Shown here one piece after another: positions 17,220 to 25,775 of a DNA stretch of 64,000 nucleotides; positions within the stretch are counted from its first letter, which is position 1, and every line of letters begins with the position of its first letter. Under the pieces are notes generated by a model that was not told where the DNA came from, made no database searches, and saw nothing but the letters and a program-made list of their open reading frames with translations. The position numbers and the translations under genes were made by a program. This DNA is from CAYLLN01 sp964384375 (GTDB taxonomy: Bacteria; Planctomycetota; Planctomycetia; Pirellulales; Pirellulaceae), in contig CAYLLN010000020.1 in assembly GCA_964384375.1 (NCBI GenBank), positions 33,034-97,033 on the forward strand. The letters run 5' to 3'.

Positions 17220-18014
17220 CTAAGCCGCCCCGCCCCCTGCCGCCTCCTCGAACCGCTCGGCGTACCGCGCGTGGTTCGTTCCCATCAGGAGGTCCCAATA
17301 GTTGAAGTAAAGACTGAAGTTGGCCCGGTTCGTTTCGTGGTGCTGGGCGTGGTGGGTAGTCGTGTTGAAGACGCGGCCGAGCCACGAACGGACGAACCAC
17401 CGCGGATAGAGCTCGTAGCCGCAGTGCCCCAGCACGTTGAACGAGATTTGCCAGAGCATGAATGTCGAAAACGCGAGCGGGTGCGTGGGAAGCGTGAAGA
17501 GGACGAGCGGGGCGATGCCCGCTTGCACGAAGGCTTCGAGCGGGCTGAACGAATACGCGGCCCACGGCGAGGGGCTCGTCGAAAGGTGATGCGTCCGGTG
17601 AAACAGCCGGAACAGCCGCGGATGATGCATCATCCGATGCGTCCAATAGAAATACGTGTCGTGAATCAGGATGATCAGCCCGATGCTGACGAAGAAATAC
17701 GGCCAGCCGAGCTTCTCGATCGGATGATAAATCTGCGTCCAGCCGGAGAAATACGCAAAGACGATGAAGCCGCCGACGAGGCCGTAGATCACGAGGCTGC
17801 GAAGCGAATAGAGCACCTCGCGCCCTATCTGGCCGAGCGTCGGCACGCGGTTGATCCGCCGATGAGCGAGCCAGCGAGCGAGAATCACGTGCAGCGTGAG
17901 ATACGCGAAGCCCGCGAGCGAGAAATAGAGAATCGCCCGCTCAAGCGACGCGCCGGGAATCGCGATCAGAGCAATGCGGAACTTATCCGCCAGCGACATG
18001 TCGGCAAGGAGCAT
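17220..18014 (-). CDS. Sterol desaturase / fatty acid hydroxylase family protein
   Basis: This 264-residue inner-membrane di-iron enzyme has about four membrane helices and the histidine clusters of the family: H-D-T-Y-F-Y-W-T-H-R-M-M-H-H, H-R-T-H-H and H-A-Q-H-H-E. Such enzymes hydroxylate or desaturate sterols, fatty acids or carotenoids with O2. No sterol or carotenoid genes are adjacent, so the substrate is not known. The ATG at 18014 is preceded by an AGTCGCGGGAT-type context without a clear ribosome site. Confidence 0.9.
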   Translation of the reverse strand: MLLADMSLADKFRIALIAIPGASLERAILYFSLAGFAYLTLHVILARWLAHRRINRVPTLGQIGREVLYSLRSLVIYGLVGGFIVFAYFSGWTQIYHPIEKLGWPYFFVSIGLIILIHDTYFYWTHRMMHHPRLFRLFHRTHHLSTSPSPWAAYSFSPLEAFVQAGIAPLVLFTLPTHPLAFSTFMLWQISFNVLGHCGYELYPRWFVRSWLGRVFNTTTHHAQHHETNRANFSLYFNYWDLLMGTNHARYAERFEEAAGGGAA

Positions 18015-18134
18015 GGTTCCATCCCGCGACTAGAGGTCCGATTCCGTTGTCATACCCGACGGCGGAGCGGGAGGCTATCCCGATCGAATGTGGTCGCGGC
18101 GAAACTGGAATGTCCTGAATGATACAATCAGGGT

Positions 18135-18329
18135 ATGGAGCCGAAGTCCGATGAAGCGACGAGAGCTGATGAAACCACGCCGTGGATCGTTTGGCGCATC
18201 GACGACAACGGAAACACGTTCGCCGTGCAGGACGGCTTGACCAAGCAAGCGGCGGATCGGTTGGTTGAAGAATTCACCGCTCGCGGTCACAAGCAAACGT
18301 ACTGGGCCGAACGATCGACTGGCGACTAA
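18135..18329 (+). CDS. Small acidic protein of unknown function
   Basis: This 64-residue protein has the pattern W-I-V-W-R-I-D-D-N-G-N-T-F-A-V followed by a helix (A-A-D-R-L-V-E-E-F) and H-K-Q-T-Y-W, which could be a small beta-alpha-beta fold resembling half of an SPOR-type unit. This is only a resemblance. AGGG lies just before the ATG. It is followed after 12 bases by the hydrolase gene on the same strand. Confidence 0.6.
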   Translation: MEPKSDEATRADETTPWIVWRIDDNGNTFAVQDGLTKQAADRLVEEFTARGHKQTYWAERSTGD

Positions 18330-18341
18330 CCACTTCATGCG

Positions 18342-19790
18342 ATGCCGACCGCAAATCAACCGAAATCTTCTAAATTCAAAATGGCACAAATCCTTTTAGC
18401 GATGAAACCGGCATCCGACTGGAATGAGACGCCCTATCGTGTCGCGATTTCAGTGGTATTGCTGCTCCTTTTCATGTCGAAGGCCACCGCGCAGCAGCCA
18501 CCGTATGATGTTTTCCCGCCGGCCGAGCCACCTTACTTCCGCGTACGCTACGAAGCCTCCAAAGAATCCGGCCAACTTGCTTTCCCAGTCAATTACACGG
18601 TTTGGGTTCCCCCGGGCGTCAAGCTGCTGCGGGGGGTGATCGTGCATCAGCATGGTTGCGGCGAGGGCTCGTGCAAATCGGGTCTGACTGGCGCCTATGA
18701 TCTCCACTGGCAGGCGCTCGCGAAAAAACACGACTGCGCCTTGCTGGCGCCCTCGTATGAGCAGCCGGAGAAAGCGGATTGCCAAATGTGGTGCGATCCG
18801 CGGAACGGCTCCGATGCCGCGTTTCAGAAGAGCCTGGTCGAGTTGGGCGATCAGTCTGGGCATCGAGAGTTGGCCAAGGTGCCGTGGGCCTTGTGGGGGC
18901 ACAGCGGTGGAGGTCATTGGGCCGGCGGCATGGTATTGCTGCACCCAGAGCGTGTTGCCGCCGCCTGGTTGCGCTCCGGGGTTCCGCTTCTCAAGGCCGA
19001 TCCGGGGCGAACCGGAATCAAGCCCCATCTCTTGCCCGACGCGGCGCTGCACGTGCCCGTCATGTGCAATCTCGGCACGAAAGAAGGTGTGACGGTTAAG
19101 GACGATCGCTTTGCAGGTGTGTGGCCGGCGAACGAGGCGTTCTTTGGCGAGGTGCGGGCCAAGGGAGGATTGATTGGCGTCGCGGTCGATCCGCTCTCCA
19201 GCCACGACTGCGGGAATCAGCGTTATCTTGCGATTCCTTGGCTCGATGCTTGCCTGAGCGTTCGTTTGCCCAAAGCCAGCGGTGAGTCGCTTGCGGCAAT
19301 GCCGACGGAGGATGCCCACCTTGCGGAGCCTGCTGGCTCGGAGGCTCTCCCGGCAGCGAAATTCGCTGGCGATCCATTCAAGGCTGGTTGGCTGCCCAAT
19401 GCGTCGATTGCACAGGCATGGATGGAATACGTCAAAGACACGGCCGTGGCAGACACGACTCCGCCACCTTCGCCAACGAATGTCCGTGTGAGGGACAATC
19501 TTCTGAGCTGGGAGGTAGAAGCCGATCTGGAAAGTGGTCTGGCCAGTTTCGTTATCGAGCGCGACGGCAAACTCCTGGCCACGGTCCCTGAAAAGGGGAG
19601 CAACCCGTTCGGTCGGCCAGTCTTTCAGAACCTGCAATACAGCGACACTCCACCTCAGCCTTTGGCGCCGCTGCGATATGTCGATTCAAACGCGAAACCA
19701 GGGGAGCAACACGTGTATCGCGTCATCGCCGTGAATACCGTTGGAATGAAGTCGAAGACGAGTGCTGAAGCGGTAAATTCCACTCGCTAA
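18342..19790 (+). CDS. Exported alpha/beta hydrolase with fibronectin-III-like tail
   Basis: This 482-residue protein has an unusual long N-terminus before the hydrophobic export segment (about residues 33-50), so the true start may be further in. The catalytic domain contains H-Q-H-G-C-G (oxyanion region), G-H-S-G-G-G (nucleophile elbow, Ser) and S-S-H-D-C (probable catalytic His). The C-terminal about 100 residues look like a fibronectin type III domain (P-P-S-P-T-N-V-R-V, then Y-R-V-I-A-V-N-T-V-G). An extracytoplasmic esterase or peptidase is likely. Paired with the small upstream gene. Confidence 0.75.
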   Translation: MPTANQPKSSKFKMAQILLAMKPASDWNETPYRVAISVVLLLLFMSKATAQQPPYDVFPPAEPPYFRVRYEASKESGQLAFPVNYTVWVPPGVKLLRGVIVHQHGCGEGSCKSGLTGAYDLHWQALAKKHDCALLAPSYEQPEKADCQMWCDPRNGSDAAFQKSLVELGDQSGHRELAKVPWALWGHSGGGHWAGGMVLLHPERVAAAWLRSGVPLLKADPGRTGIKPHLLPDAALHVPVMCNLGTKEGVTVKDDRFAGVWPANEAFFGEVRAKGGLIGVAVDPLSSHDCGNQRYLAIPWLDACLSVRLPKASGESLAAMPTEDAHLAEPAGSEALPAAKFAGDPFKAGWLPNASIAQAWMEYVKDTAVADTTPPPSPTNVRVRDNLLSWEVEADLESGLASFVIERDGKLLATVPEKGSNPFGRPVFQNLQYSDTPPQPLAPLRYVDSNAKPGEQHVYRVIAVNTVGMKSKTSAEAVNSTR

Positions 19791-19971
19791 CGTTGCCGCG
19801 CATGTGAGCGCGCACGCGGCCGACACGAAGGACAGACCTTTCTTGCCCATCACCGAGGCTCTGTCAGAGAGGGTAGCGCTACAAACCGCTACAAACGGGC
19901 TCTTTCGAGCGACGGCAAGAAGCGCAACTGCCAGCGTGACAACGACTTGCGTCACGCGGGCAGTCAGTTTA

Positions 19972-20440
19972 GCGGAGAGGACAGGATTCGGAAGTGCCCA
20001 GATCACAACTCCTTATACTGCAATGCACTTGCTGCCCTAAGTGCGTTGGAGACCGACACTTGTAGTGTTGCGTTTGTAGTCACCGAGAATCACGGATTCT
20101 CACCTGTTGTCACCGCGTTTGTCTCACTGGCACAAGCAAACTTCAAGCTGGGACAAACCGCCAGCTCTGCCACTCGTGAATCGGCGTGGCGAAACTGGGC
20201 TGTGCGCACTCGTCTGTACGACAATCGTGCCTGGCCGACTCGTGCCCATGGCGTTCCGCCGCAAGGTCCAATCAACCTTTTGCCGAACTATTCCGCGACG
20301 GCCCCGCCAAGCACAAGTCAGGGCATTGCCGCGATCCGGAGATCGGATCAGCGACGCGAACCTAGTTTTCTGGCAGAGTCTTCTACTACCCCGGAGGTGC
20401 TGCCATGAGACTCATCGTCCCAATTGTTCAACCCGCCGGG
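19972..20440 (+). repeat. Diverged copy of the serine-recombinase leader region (element relic)
   Basis: This stretch repeats, with many substitutions, the about 450 bases that precede the intact recombinase (42980-43465). Shared landmarks in the same order are GCGGAGAGGACAGGATTCGG (19972), AACTCCTT, CACTTGC, AGTGTTGCGTTTGTAGTCAC, GAATCACGGATTCTCACCTG, a GGAGGTGCTGCC ribosome site and the first codons ATGAGACT. The rest of 19791-20404 has no convincing gene. It marks a second, decayed insertion of a related element. Confidence 0.8.
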
Positions 20441-20683
20441 CAGGCGCAGTATCTGGTAGTCCAGTCACTGGCTGAATTTCGACAGGAAGATGCTACACAA
20501 GCTAAATCCTCTCTGGAATGAGCAACTGAACTGATTGGGCAGGCTTTTCCTGGTGGTCCGGCGAACTTAGGTGACGGTTGGGTCGAGTGGATGCTGTTCG
20601 AGATTCTTCGTAAGGAAGCCGAGGTGTTGTTTGACGGTGAAGAACCTCAAGAACCGAATAGCTCGCCGAACTCAGATGCATGA
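20405..20683 (+). pseudogene. Mosaic remnant: recombinase N-terminus fused to unrelated tail
   Basis: The ATG at 20405 follows the same GGAGGTGCTGCC ribosome site as the intact recombinase, and its first 12 residues (M-R-L-I-V-P-I-V-Q-P-A-G) differ from it at one position. After residue 12 similarity ends. TGA stops the frame at 20519-20521; the same frame then runs on to 20683 with W-V-E-W-M-L-F-E-I-L-R-K-E-A-E, which resembles the tails of TPR-rich planctomycete proteins. It is best read as a broken junction product rather than a working gene. Confidence 0.6.
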
Positions 20684-20870
20684 CGGACGTGGCCGCCACG
20701 GATTTCGTTGGCCGCGGCGGTCAGTGGCAGGAATTGGAAGGCGTTGTGGCTTTGGTAGTAGCCGGTGAGGTTCCAGTGGCTGGCGGGGCAAAGTCCAAGT
20801 GGCGTGGTTAATCGCCGGCGACTCGTTAGCGAGCACCTCCTCTTCGGGCTTCCAGTACAGTGCCGACGAC

Positions 20871-21284
20871 TTATCGGCTGAGCCAGCGCTCGGCTACGCG
20901 CATGATGAGTGCGCCCATGCCACACAAGACGCAGCCCCAGGCCACGTCGGCCAAGGTGAGTCGCAAGGGCCAGTGGTCGAGGATCGAGCGGTTCGTGAAG
21001 TCATAGACGCCGTACAGCACCAGTCCGAAGAGGGCGCCCCACGCCAGCGCTTGAAGCGAGGTTGCATTGGCGCCCATCGCCGGCCGCACAAACAGCACTA
21101 GCCCCGCGGGAATCAGGACATAGACCATGATGGCAGCCGGCCAGCGCGGGGCGAGCGCGCCGTCGATGCGACGCGCAAAATCGCCAATCTCCGCCTGATA
21201 GAAGGACTTCATCACGACTCCGAGCCAGATCAGGTCGATCACGAGCACGGCCGGTGCAACGATCAGCCAAAGTTTCCAAGCCAC
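20871..21284 (-). CDS. DUF2177 inner-membrane protein
   Basis: This 137-residue protein has four membrane helices and the DUF2177 pattern D-L-I-W-L-G-V-V-M-K-x-F-Y and G-x-V-L-Y-G-V-Y-D-F-T-N. The GTG at 21284 is preceded by AAAGGAGG eight bases upstream, so it is preferred to the in-frame GTG at 21305. DUF2177 genes often accompany cyclopropane synthase, DUF1365 and amine oxidase genes in light or stress-induced clusters, as here. Biochemical function unknown. It begins 17 bases after the sigma factor stop. Confidence 0.88.
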   Translation of the reverse strand: MAWKLWLIVAPAVLVIDLIWLGVVMKSFYQAEIGDFARRIDGALAPRWPAAIMVYVLIPAGLVLFVRPAMGANATSLQALAWGALFGLVLYGVYDFTNRSILDHWPLRLTLADVAWGCVLCGMGALIMRVAERWLSR

Positions 21285-21301
21285 GTTCGTAGCCTCCTTT
21301 T

Positions 21302-22210
21302 TCACAACATCTCATTCGTCGCGCCGTCCAGAGAGTGCTCATAAAGGTGCCGCAACTTTTCCGTGGCGCGCATCTCCAATTGACGGACTCGCTCTTTGCA
21401 CACGCCCAACTCTTTGGCCAAGCTACTGAGCGTGCGGCAATGGCCAGGGGCGCCCAGACCGAACCGCCCCGTCAGAATGAAGCTCTCGCGCGGATCGAGC
21501 TTTCTCACCAATTGCAACAACAACTGACGGCGCACGTCCCACTCCTTGCGAGCATACTCTTCGGCCACATCTGTGTTGGCTGCTGCCAGTTCGGCAAAGT
21601 CAAAGTCGAGAATATCCCGCCGCTGGCGAGTCGCCTGCCGGAGTGAACGCTGCAGGGACCGCGTGATGGCCGTCGTGGCGTACGTGCTGAAGCGAAATCC
21701 CCGGCTAAAATCGAACTTGTCAACCGCCCGGATCAGCGTTTCCATCGCTTCGCTCAGCAGTTCATCGAACGTGCTGATCCAACCGGCGTACCGCTTCGTG
21801 ATGGAGATCGCCAGCCGCGTATTGGCGCAGACGATCGCATCACGATCACTCCGAGCCAGCGCCAGGAGCTTTTCGATCCGCTGCACGACGGCGGCATGAA
21901 CTCGCCGCGACGGCAGCCGCCGGCACAAGCGTTGGGCTTTGTACTTGGCATAGTTCATACGGCGAAAGCGGTGCTGCTCCTCTTTGGCGGTGAGCAACGG
22001 ACGCTCGCAAAGCCGTGCCAAGTGTGCCGGAAGTCCGGCCGGAACAGCCGAGGTGGGTTTGCTGCTCGTCCCGTCCAGGTCGAGAAGAAACTTACCGGCC
22101 GAGCGTTCGTGGAACGACTCGTGGAACTGATATTCCAACTCCAGTCGGGCGAGCGAGCGGGCTCTCGCTTGCAGGCTCGTGGTCGCTGAGGTCGTCATTA
22201 CGCTCGGCAT
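21302..22210 (-). CDS. RNA polymerase sigma-70 family factor
   Basis: This 302-residue protein has region 2 (about residues 115-190: N-T-R-L-A-I-S-I-T-K-R-Y, then F-D-F-S-R-G-F-R-F-S-T-Y-A, the -10 recognition and melting part) and region 4 (about 225-295: L-D-P-R-E-S-F-I-L-T-G-R-F-G-L and V-C-K-E-R-V-R-Q-L-E-M-R-A, the -35 helix-turn-helix). It resembles group 2 or 3 sigma factors. The upstream gene stop (TAA, 22198-22200) lies within its first codons. The start at 22210 has AAAGG upstream; ATG 22198 (TAATG) is the alternative. It probably transcribes a stress or light regulon including this cluster. Confidence 0.9.
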   Translation of the reverse strand: MPSVMTTSATTSLQARARSLARLELEYQFHESFHERSAGKFLLDLDGTSSKPTSAVPAGLPAHLARLCERPLLTAKEEQHRFRRMNYAKYKAQRLCRRLPSRRVHAAVVQRIEKLLALARSDRDAIVCANTRLAISITKRYAGWISTFDELLSEAMETLIRAVDKFDFSRGFRFSTYATTAITRSLQRSLRQATRQRRDILDFDFAELAAANTDVAEEYARKEWDVRRQLLLQLVRKLDPRESFILTGRFGLGAPGHCRTLSSLAKELGVCKERVRQLEMRATEKLRHLYEHSLDGATNEML

Positions 22211-23502
22211 AGCGATGGCCTTTCTGACTTTATTGTTGACCTGCCGCGGGGGACTGCTTCGGCTTCTGCGCACGGCAGAGCGATCGTCAGGGGATCAAAT
22301 CGACACTCCGGCTTGGCCAACAGCATCTGCACCACGTTCACTTGCCGCTCGGCGAATGCCGCTTCGCAGTAGCGGAGGTAGTAGTCCCATTTGCGGATGA
22401 ACGACTCTCCCAGGCCCAGCTGTCGAACCGCGTCCATCTGCTCCCAGAAGCGGTCGCGCCAATGCTGCAACGTGCGGACGTAGTGCTGCGACATCTCCTC
22501 CAGGTGTACCAGCCGCAAGTCGGAGGCCCGCGTCATGGCCTCGCACAGCGCGGTCACCGAAGGGAGGCAGCCGCCGGGGAAGATGTGTTGACGGATGAAG
22601 TCGGCCGTGCGGAGGTGGGCGGCAAAGCGCTGGTCCTTGATGACGATCGCCTGCAACAGCATCCTGCCGTGTGGAGCGAGCAGGGCGCTGGCGCGGCGGA
22701 AAAACTCGCTGAAATACTCGTGCCCCACCGCTTCGATCATTTCGACCGACACGAGTTTGTCGTACGTGCCGTCGAGATCGCGATAGTCCCGGTTGAGGAC
22801 GTGCACCCGGCCGTCCAGTTTGGCATCCCTCACGCGGTCGGTCGCCACGCGCTCCTGGGCCCGCGAGATCGTCGTCGTGGTCACATGGCAGCCGTAGTTC
22901 TCGGCGGCATAGACGGCCAGACCGCCCCAGCCCGAGCCAATCTCTATTAACTTGTCGCTGGGCTGTAGGTCGAGCTTGGCACAGGCGCGGAAGAGCTTGG
23001 CCCGCGAAGCCTCGCCCAGCGTCGCGCCGGGGCGCTCAAACACGCCGCAGGAATAGGACAGCGTGTCGTCGAGAAAGAGCTCAAAGAATTCGTTTCCCAA
23101 GTCGTAGTGCTCGTGGATATTGCGGCGGGCGCCCAAGCGGGTGTTACGCCGCCAAAGGTGGTGGAGTCGCGAAACCAGGAGCGCCGGCCAGGAAAAGAGC
23201 GAATGCAGGCGTCCGGCCAGATCGGGATTCCGGAGAAAAATCCGTACCAGACGGGTCAAGTCGTCGCACGTCCAGTCGCCGTCGATCCAGGCGTCGGCCG
23301 CGCCCAGATCACCACCCAGCAGCACGCGTCGATAGAACCGGGAATGGTGCACGACGACCGTAGCGCACAACTCGCCCTGGGGATCGCCGAACGTACGCAC
23401 CAGCCCGCCATCGACCACACGCACGCAGTCGCCGCGCAGGCGGTCCAGGTTGCGAAACAGCTGGCTCGCAAAGATGCCAGGCGATCGGACCATATTTGTC
23501 AT
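22198..23502 (-). CDS. Cyclopropane-fatty-acyl-phospholipid synthase family methyltransferase
   Basis: This 434-residue enzyme methylates or cyclopropanates unsaturated acyl chains of membrane lipids with SAM. The C-terminal domain carries E-I-G-S-G-W-G-G (SAM motif I), H-Y-D-L-G-N-E-F-F and S-V-E-M-I-E-A-V-G-H, all typical of CFA synthases. The N-terminal part (W-I-D-G-D-W) is the usual lipid-binding region. The start at 23502 overlaps the DUF1365 stop as ATGA. With the neighbouring amine oxidase and DUF1365 genes it may instead form methylated or furan fatty acids, which is an inference from similar clusters. Confidence 0.93.
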   Translation of the reverse strand: MTNMVRSPGIFASQLFRNLDRLRGDCVRVVDGGLVRTFGDPQGELCATVVVHHSRFYRRVLLGGDLGAADAWIDGDWTCDDLTRLVRIFLRNPDLAGRLHSLFSWPALLVSRLHHLWRRNTRLGARRNIHEHYDLGNEFFELFLDDTLSYSCGVFERPGATLGEASRAKLFRACAKLDLQPSDKLIEIGSGWGGLAVYAAENYGCHVTTTTISRAQERVATDRVRDAKLDGRVHVLNRDYRDLDGTYDKLVSVEMIEAVGHEYFSEFFRRASALLAPHGRMLLQAIVIKDQRFAAHLRTADFIRQHIFPGGCLPSVTALCEAMTRASDLRLVHLEEMSQHYVRTLQHWRDRFWEQMDAVRQLGLGESFIRKWDYYLRYCEAAFAERQVNVVQMLLAKPECRFDPLTIALPCAEAEAVPRGRSTIKSERPSLCRA

Positions 23503-24299
23503 GGTGTTTTCACGGATGCGGTAGGGAGTTCTGGCGAGCCAGCAGCTCTGCTGTTGGGATGCGGATAGACGGGGCAGCCCTTCCACCAGAGCTTCCAGGC
23601 TTGCCAGTAGATGGCGGCGGCGACTCGCTGGGTCATCAGCGGATAGCGGCACAGCGAAGCTAAGAGTGCAGTCGTTGTCCACTCGCGGCGCGACAGGCGG
23701 AGCGTGGCTTCAAAAACCGCCTTGCCCTGTCGAAAGTTCTGAATGCGGACGCCCAGCTTCCGCCCCGGCCGCGACACCTGCCAGCGATACTCCATGTCCA
23801 TTGGCAGAAAGGGAGAAACGTGCAGTTCCTTGTTCGCCCGCGGCCGGGGCAGCCGCGCCTCTTTGTCCGGTCGCTTGGTCTCCAAGACGTAGGCGTGACG
23901 TTCCTTCCACGGTGTGCTGGTGACTTCTGCCACGACTGCCTCCAGCGTCTGGCCGTCCGAGCCGAAGCAGTAGTAAAACGACACCGGATTCATCACGAAG
24001 CCGAAGTAGCGTGGCTGCGTGAGTAGCCGGACAGGCCCTCGCACGTGGCCCAAGCCGGCCGCGGTCAGAACGCGGCGAACGCTTTCCATGAGCGAAATGC
24101 GAGCATCCCCGAGATAATCCTCACGCCAAAACGACACAACGTTTGCGATCCCCGCGGACCAGAGCCAGCGCCCGCGAAAGGCCGCTTCGATTTCCTCCAG
24201 GTCCAAGTACATGAGCGACAGTCGGTAGCGAAAGCGATGCTCAACCGGCGTGTGCCGGCGATGGCTGACCCAACCTTCGTATAGACAGGATTGCAGCAT
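23499..24299 (-). CDS. DUF1365 family protein
   Basis: This 266-residue protein shows the DUF1365 signature: H-R-R-H-T-P-V-E-H-R-F-R-Y-R near the N-terminus, F-G-F-V-M-N-P-V-S-F-Y-Y-C-F, and H-V-S-P-F-L-P-M-D-M-x-Y. The family is nearly always beside a flavin amine oxidase and a cyclopropane synthase, as here, and is thought to act in lipid modification, but the reaction is not established. It starts 6 bases after the oxidase stop and overlaps the synthase by 4 bases. Confidence 0.92.
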   Translation of the reverse strand: MLQSCLYEGWVSHRRHTPVEHRFRYRLSLMYLDLEEIEAAFRGRWLWSAGIANVVSFWREDYLGDARISLMESVRRVLTAAGLGHVRGPVRLLTQPRYFGFVMNPVSFYYCFGSDGQTLEAVVAEVTSTPWKERHAYVLETKRPDKEARLPRPRANKELHVSPFLPMDMEYRWQVSRPGRKLGVRIQNFRQGKAVFEATLRLSRREWTTTALLASLCRYPLMTQRVAAAIYWQAWKLWWKGCPVYPHPNSRAAGSPELPTASVKTP

Positions 24300-24305
24300 T
24301 GATTT

Positions 24306-25601
24306 TCAGCCAACGACGGATGCGGCGGATCGGCAATTCAGGCCGCTCAAGCTCGGCAAGGCATTCAGCTTGCGGCAGACGGCGAGGGCACTGTTCACAC
24401 CGTCCTCGTGAAAACCGTTGCCCCAGTACGCTCCACAAAACGAGGTGCGCTCTGGCCCGATCAGCTCGTCGTGCCGCGATTGAGCGGAGTCGCGCGCCGC
24501 TGTGAACACCGGATGGTGATAGACCATGCGCGCGAGCACACGCTCCGGCCGAATCGCCTCATCACTGTTGAGCGTCACCAGAAACCGCTGCGTCGTGCCA
24601 AGCCGCTGCAGCCGGGTCATGTCGTAGGTGATCGTCGCCGGCTCGTTGCCATCCCCCGCGAGGCGGTAGTTCCAACTCGCCCAGGCCCGCCGCGATTTCG
24701 GCAGCACGGAAGTGTCGGTATGCAACACGGCACTGTTTCGCTGGTAGGGAAAAGCGGAGAGGATTTCGCGCTCCGCTCGCGTAGCCTCGCGGCCGAGAAT
24801 GGCGAGCGCCTGATCACTGTGGCAGGCAAACACGACGTGATCGAAGGACTCCGCATCACAGCCGCGGACCTGCACGAGGGCCTGCTCAGCCGTGCGGAGC
24901 ACACTGACGACAGACGACCGGGTGCGCACCTCTCCGCGGAACCTTCGCAGAAGCGCCCGGACGTAGGTTTGCGAGCCCCCCTGGATCGTCCGCCACTTCA
25001 CACGCCCGGGAAGCGCGAGCATTCCGTGGTTGCGGTAAAACTCCAGGACGAAGCGCAGCGGAAACTGCTCGAACGCTTCCCGCGGGCTGGACCACACGGC
25101 CGAACCCAGCGGCAGGAAATATCCCAGGCGAAACCAGTCGGAATAGGCGTATCGGCGAAAGAACTCGCCGACGGTCAGCTCGGGATCGAGCTGATCGATG
25201 ATCGCCGCGGCATGGCGGTTGAATCGACGCCAATCACGGAGCAACTGCCAAAACTGGGGCCGCAGAAAGTTACCACGCTGAGCAAACAAGCCATTCAATC
25301 CCGTGCCGGCGTACTCCAGACCTGCCTGATCCCAGCGGACGCTGAAGCTCATGTCGGTCGGCTGCGAACGGACGCCGAGTTCGTCCAGCAGTGCGACAAA
25401 ATGGGGGTAAGTCTCGTGGTTGAAAACGATGAATCCCGAGTCAATTGCTAGCTGCCGCCCTTCGTGCTGGATGTCGTGCGTGTGGGTGTGACCACCGACA
25501 TAGTCAGCGGCCTCGAAGATCGCCACCTCGTGGCGCGACTGCAGCTTCCAGGCCGCAGTCAGCCCTGAAATGCCAGCTCCGATAATTGCCACACGCGCCA
25601 T
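24306..25601 (-). CDS. FAD-dependent amine oxidase-like protein
   Basis: This 431-residue flavoprotein begins V-A-I-I-G-A-G-I-S-G-L, the FAD-binding Rossmann motif, with E at the end of the second strand (I-F-E-A-A). Y-V-G-G-H-T-H-T is the second flavin motif. The C-terminal F-C-G-A-Y-W-G-N-G-F-H-E-D-G-V is typical of the group associated with DUF1365 and cyclopropane synthase. A lipid desaturase or oxidase role is likely. The start at 25601 places the Rossmann motif at the usual distance; an ATG at 25643 would add 14 residues. First gene of the five-gene cluster, divergent from the MerR regulator. Confidence 0.9.
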   Translation of the reverse strand: MARVAIIGAGISGLTAAWKLQSRHEVAIFEAADYVGGHTHTHDIQHEGRQLAIDSGFIVFNHETYPHFVALLDELGVRSQPTDMSFSVRWDQAGLEYAGTGLNGLFAQRGNFLRPQFWQLLRDWRRFNRHAAAIIDQLDPELTVGEFFRRYAYSDWFRLGYFLPLGSAVWSSPREAFEQFPLRFVLEFYRNHGMLALPGRVKWRTIQGGSQTYVRALLRRFRGEVRTRSSVVSVLRTAEQALVQVRGCDAESFDHVVFACHSDQALAILGREATRAEREILSAFPYQRNSAVLHTDTSVLPKSRRAWASWNYRLAGDGNEPATITYDMTRLQRLGTTQRFLVTLNSDEAIRPERVLARMVYHHPVFTAARDSAQSRHDELIGPERTSFCGAYWGNGFHEDGVNSALAVCRKLNALPSLSGLNCRSAASVVG

Positions 25602-25627
25602 GACCGTGATTCGCCCAATCACAAAAA

Positions 25628-25762
25628 CGTTCAAATCGTTCATTTACCCTACCGGCGATACGCGGGCCTCACAACCGGGGTTCGCCGAAAAATGCGAACT
25701 TTTTGCCAATGGGACTCGCCAACGGCTGTCGGCGGTTAGAATGAAATAGGTCAATTCGTTCA
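25628..25762. promoter_or_regulatory. Divergent control region with three CGTTCA repeats
   Basis: Three CGTTCA copies lie between the divergent oxidase and MerR genes: 25628-25633, 25637-25642 (9 bases apart) and 25757-25762. Two have an AxxTCGTTCA context. They are candidates for binding by the MerR/B12-type regulator, whose operators in other bacteria lie in the same position. TAGAAT at 25737-25742 could be a -10 element, but no good -35 is seen at the right distance. Confidence 0.4.
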
Positions 25763-25775
25763 GTTGGTGGTCCCG

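Noticed and set aside
20647..20925. Minus-strand ORF with a partly natural-looking segment
   Set aside because: Only a part (S-H-W-N-L-T-G-Y-Y-Q-S-H-N) looks like protein; it lies in the element relic and overlaps the DUF2177 end. It could be a gene fragment but cannot be supported.
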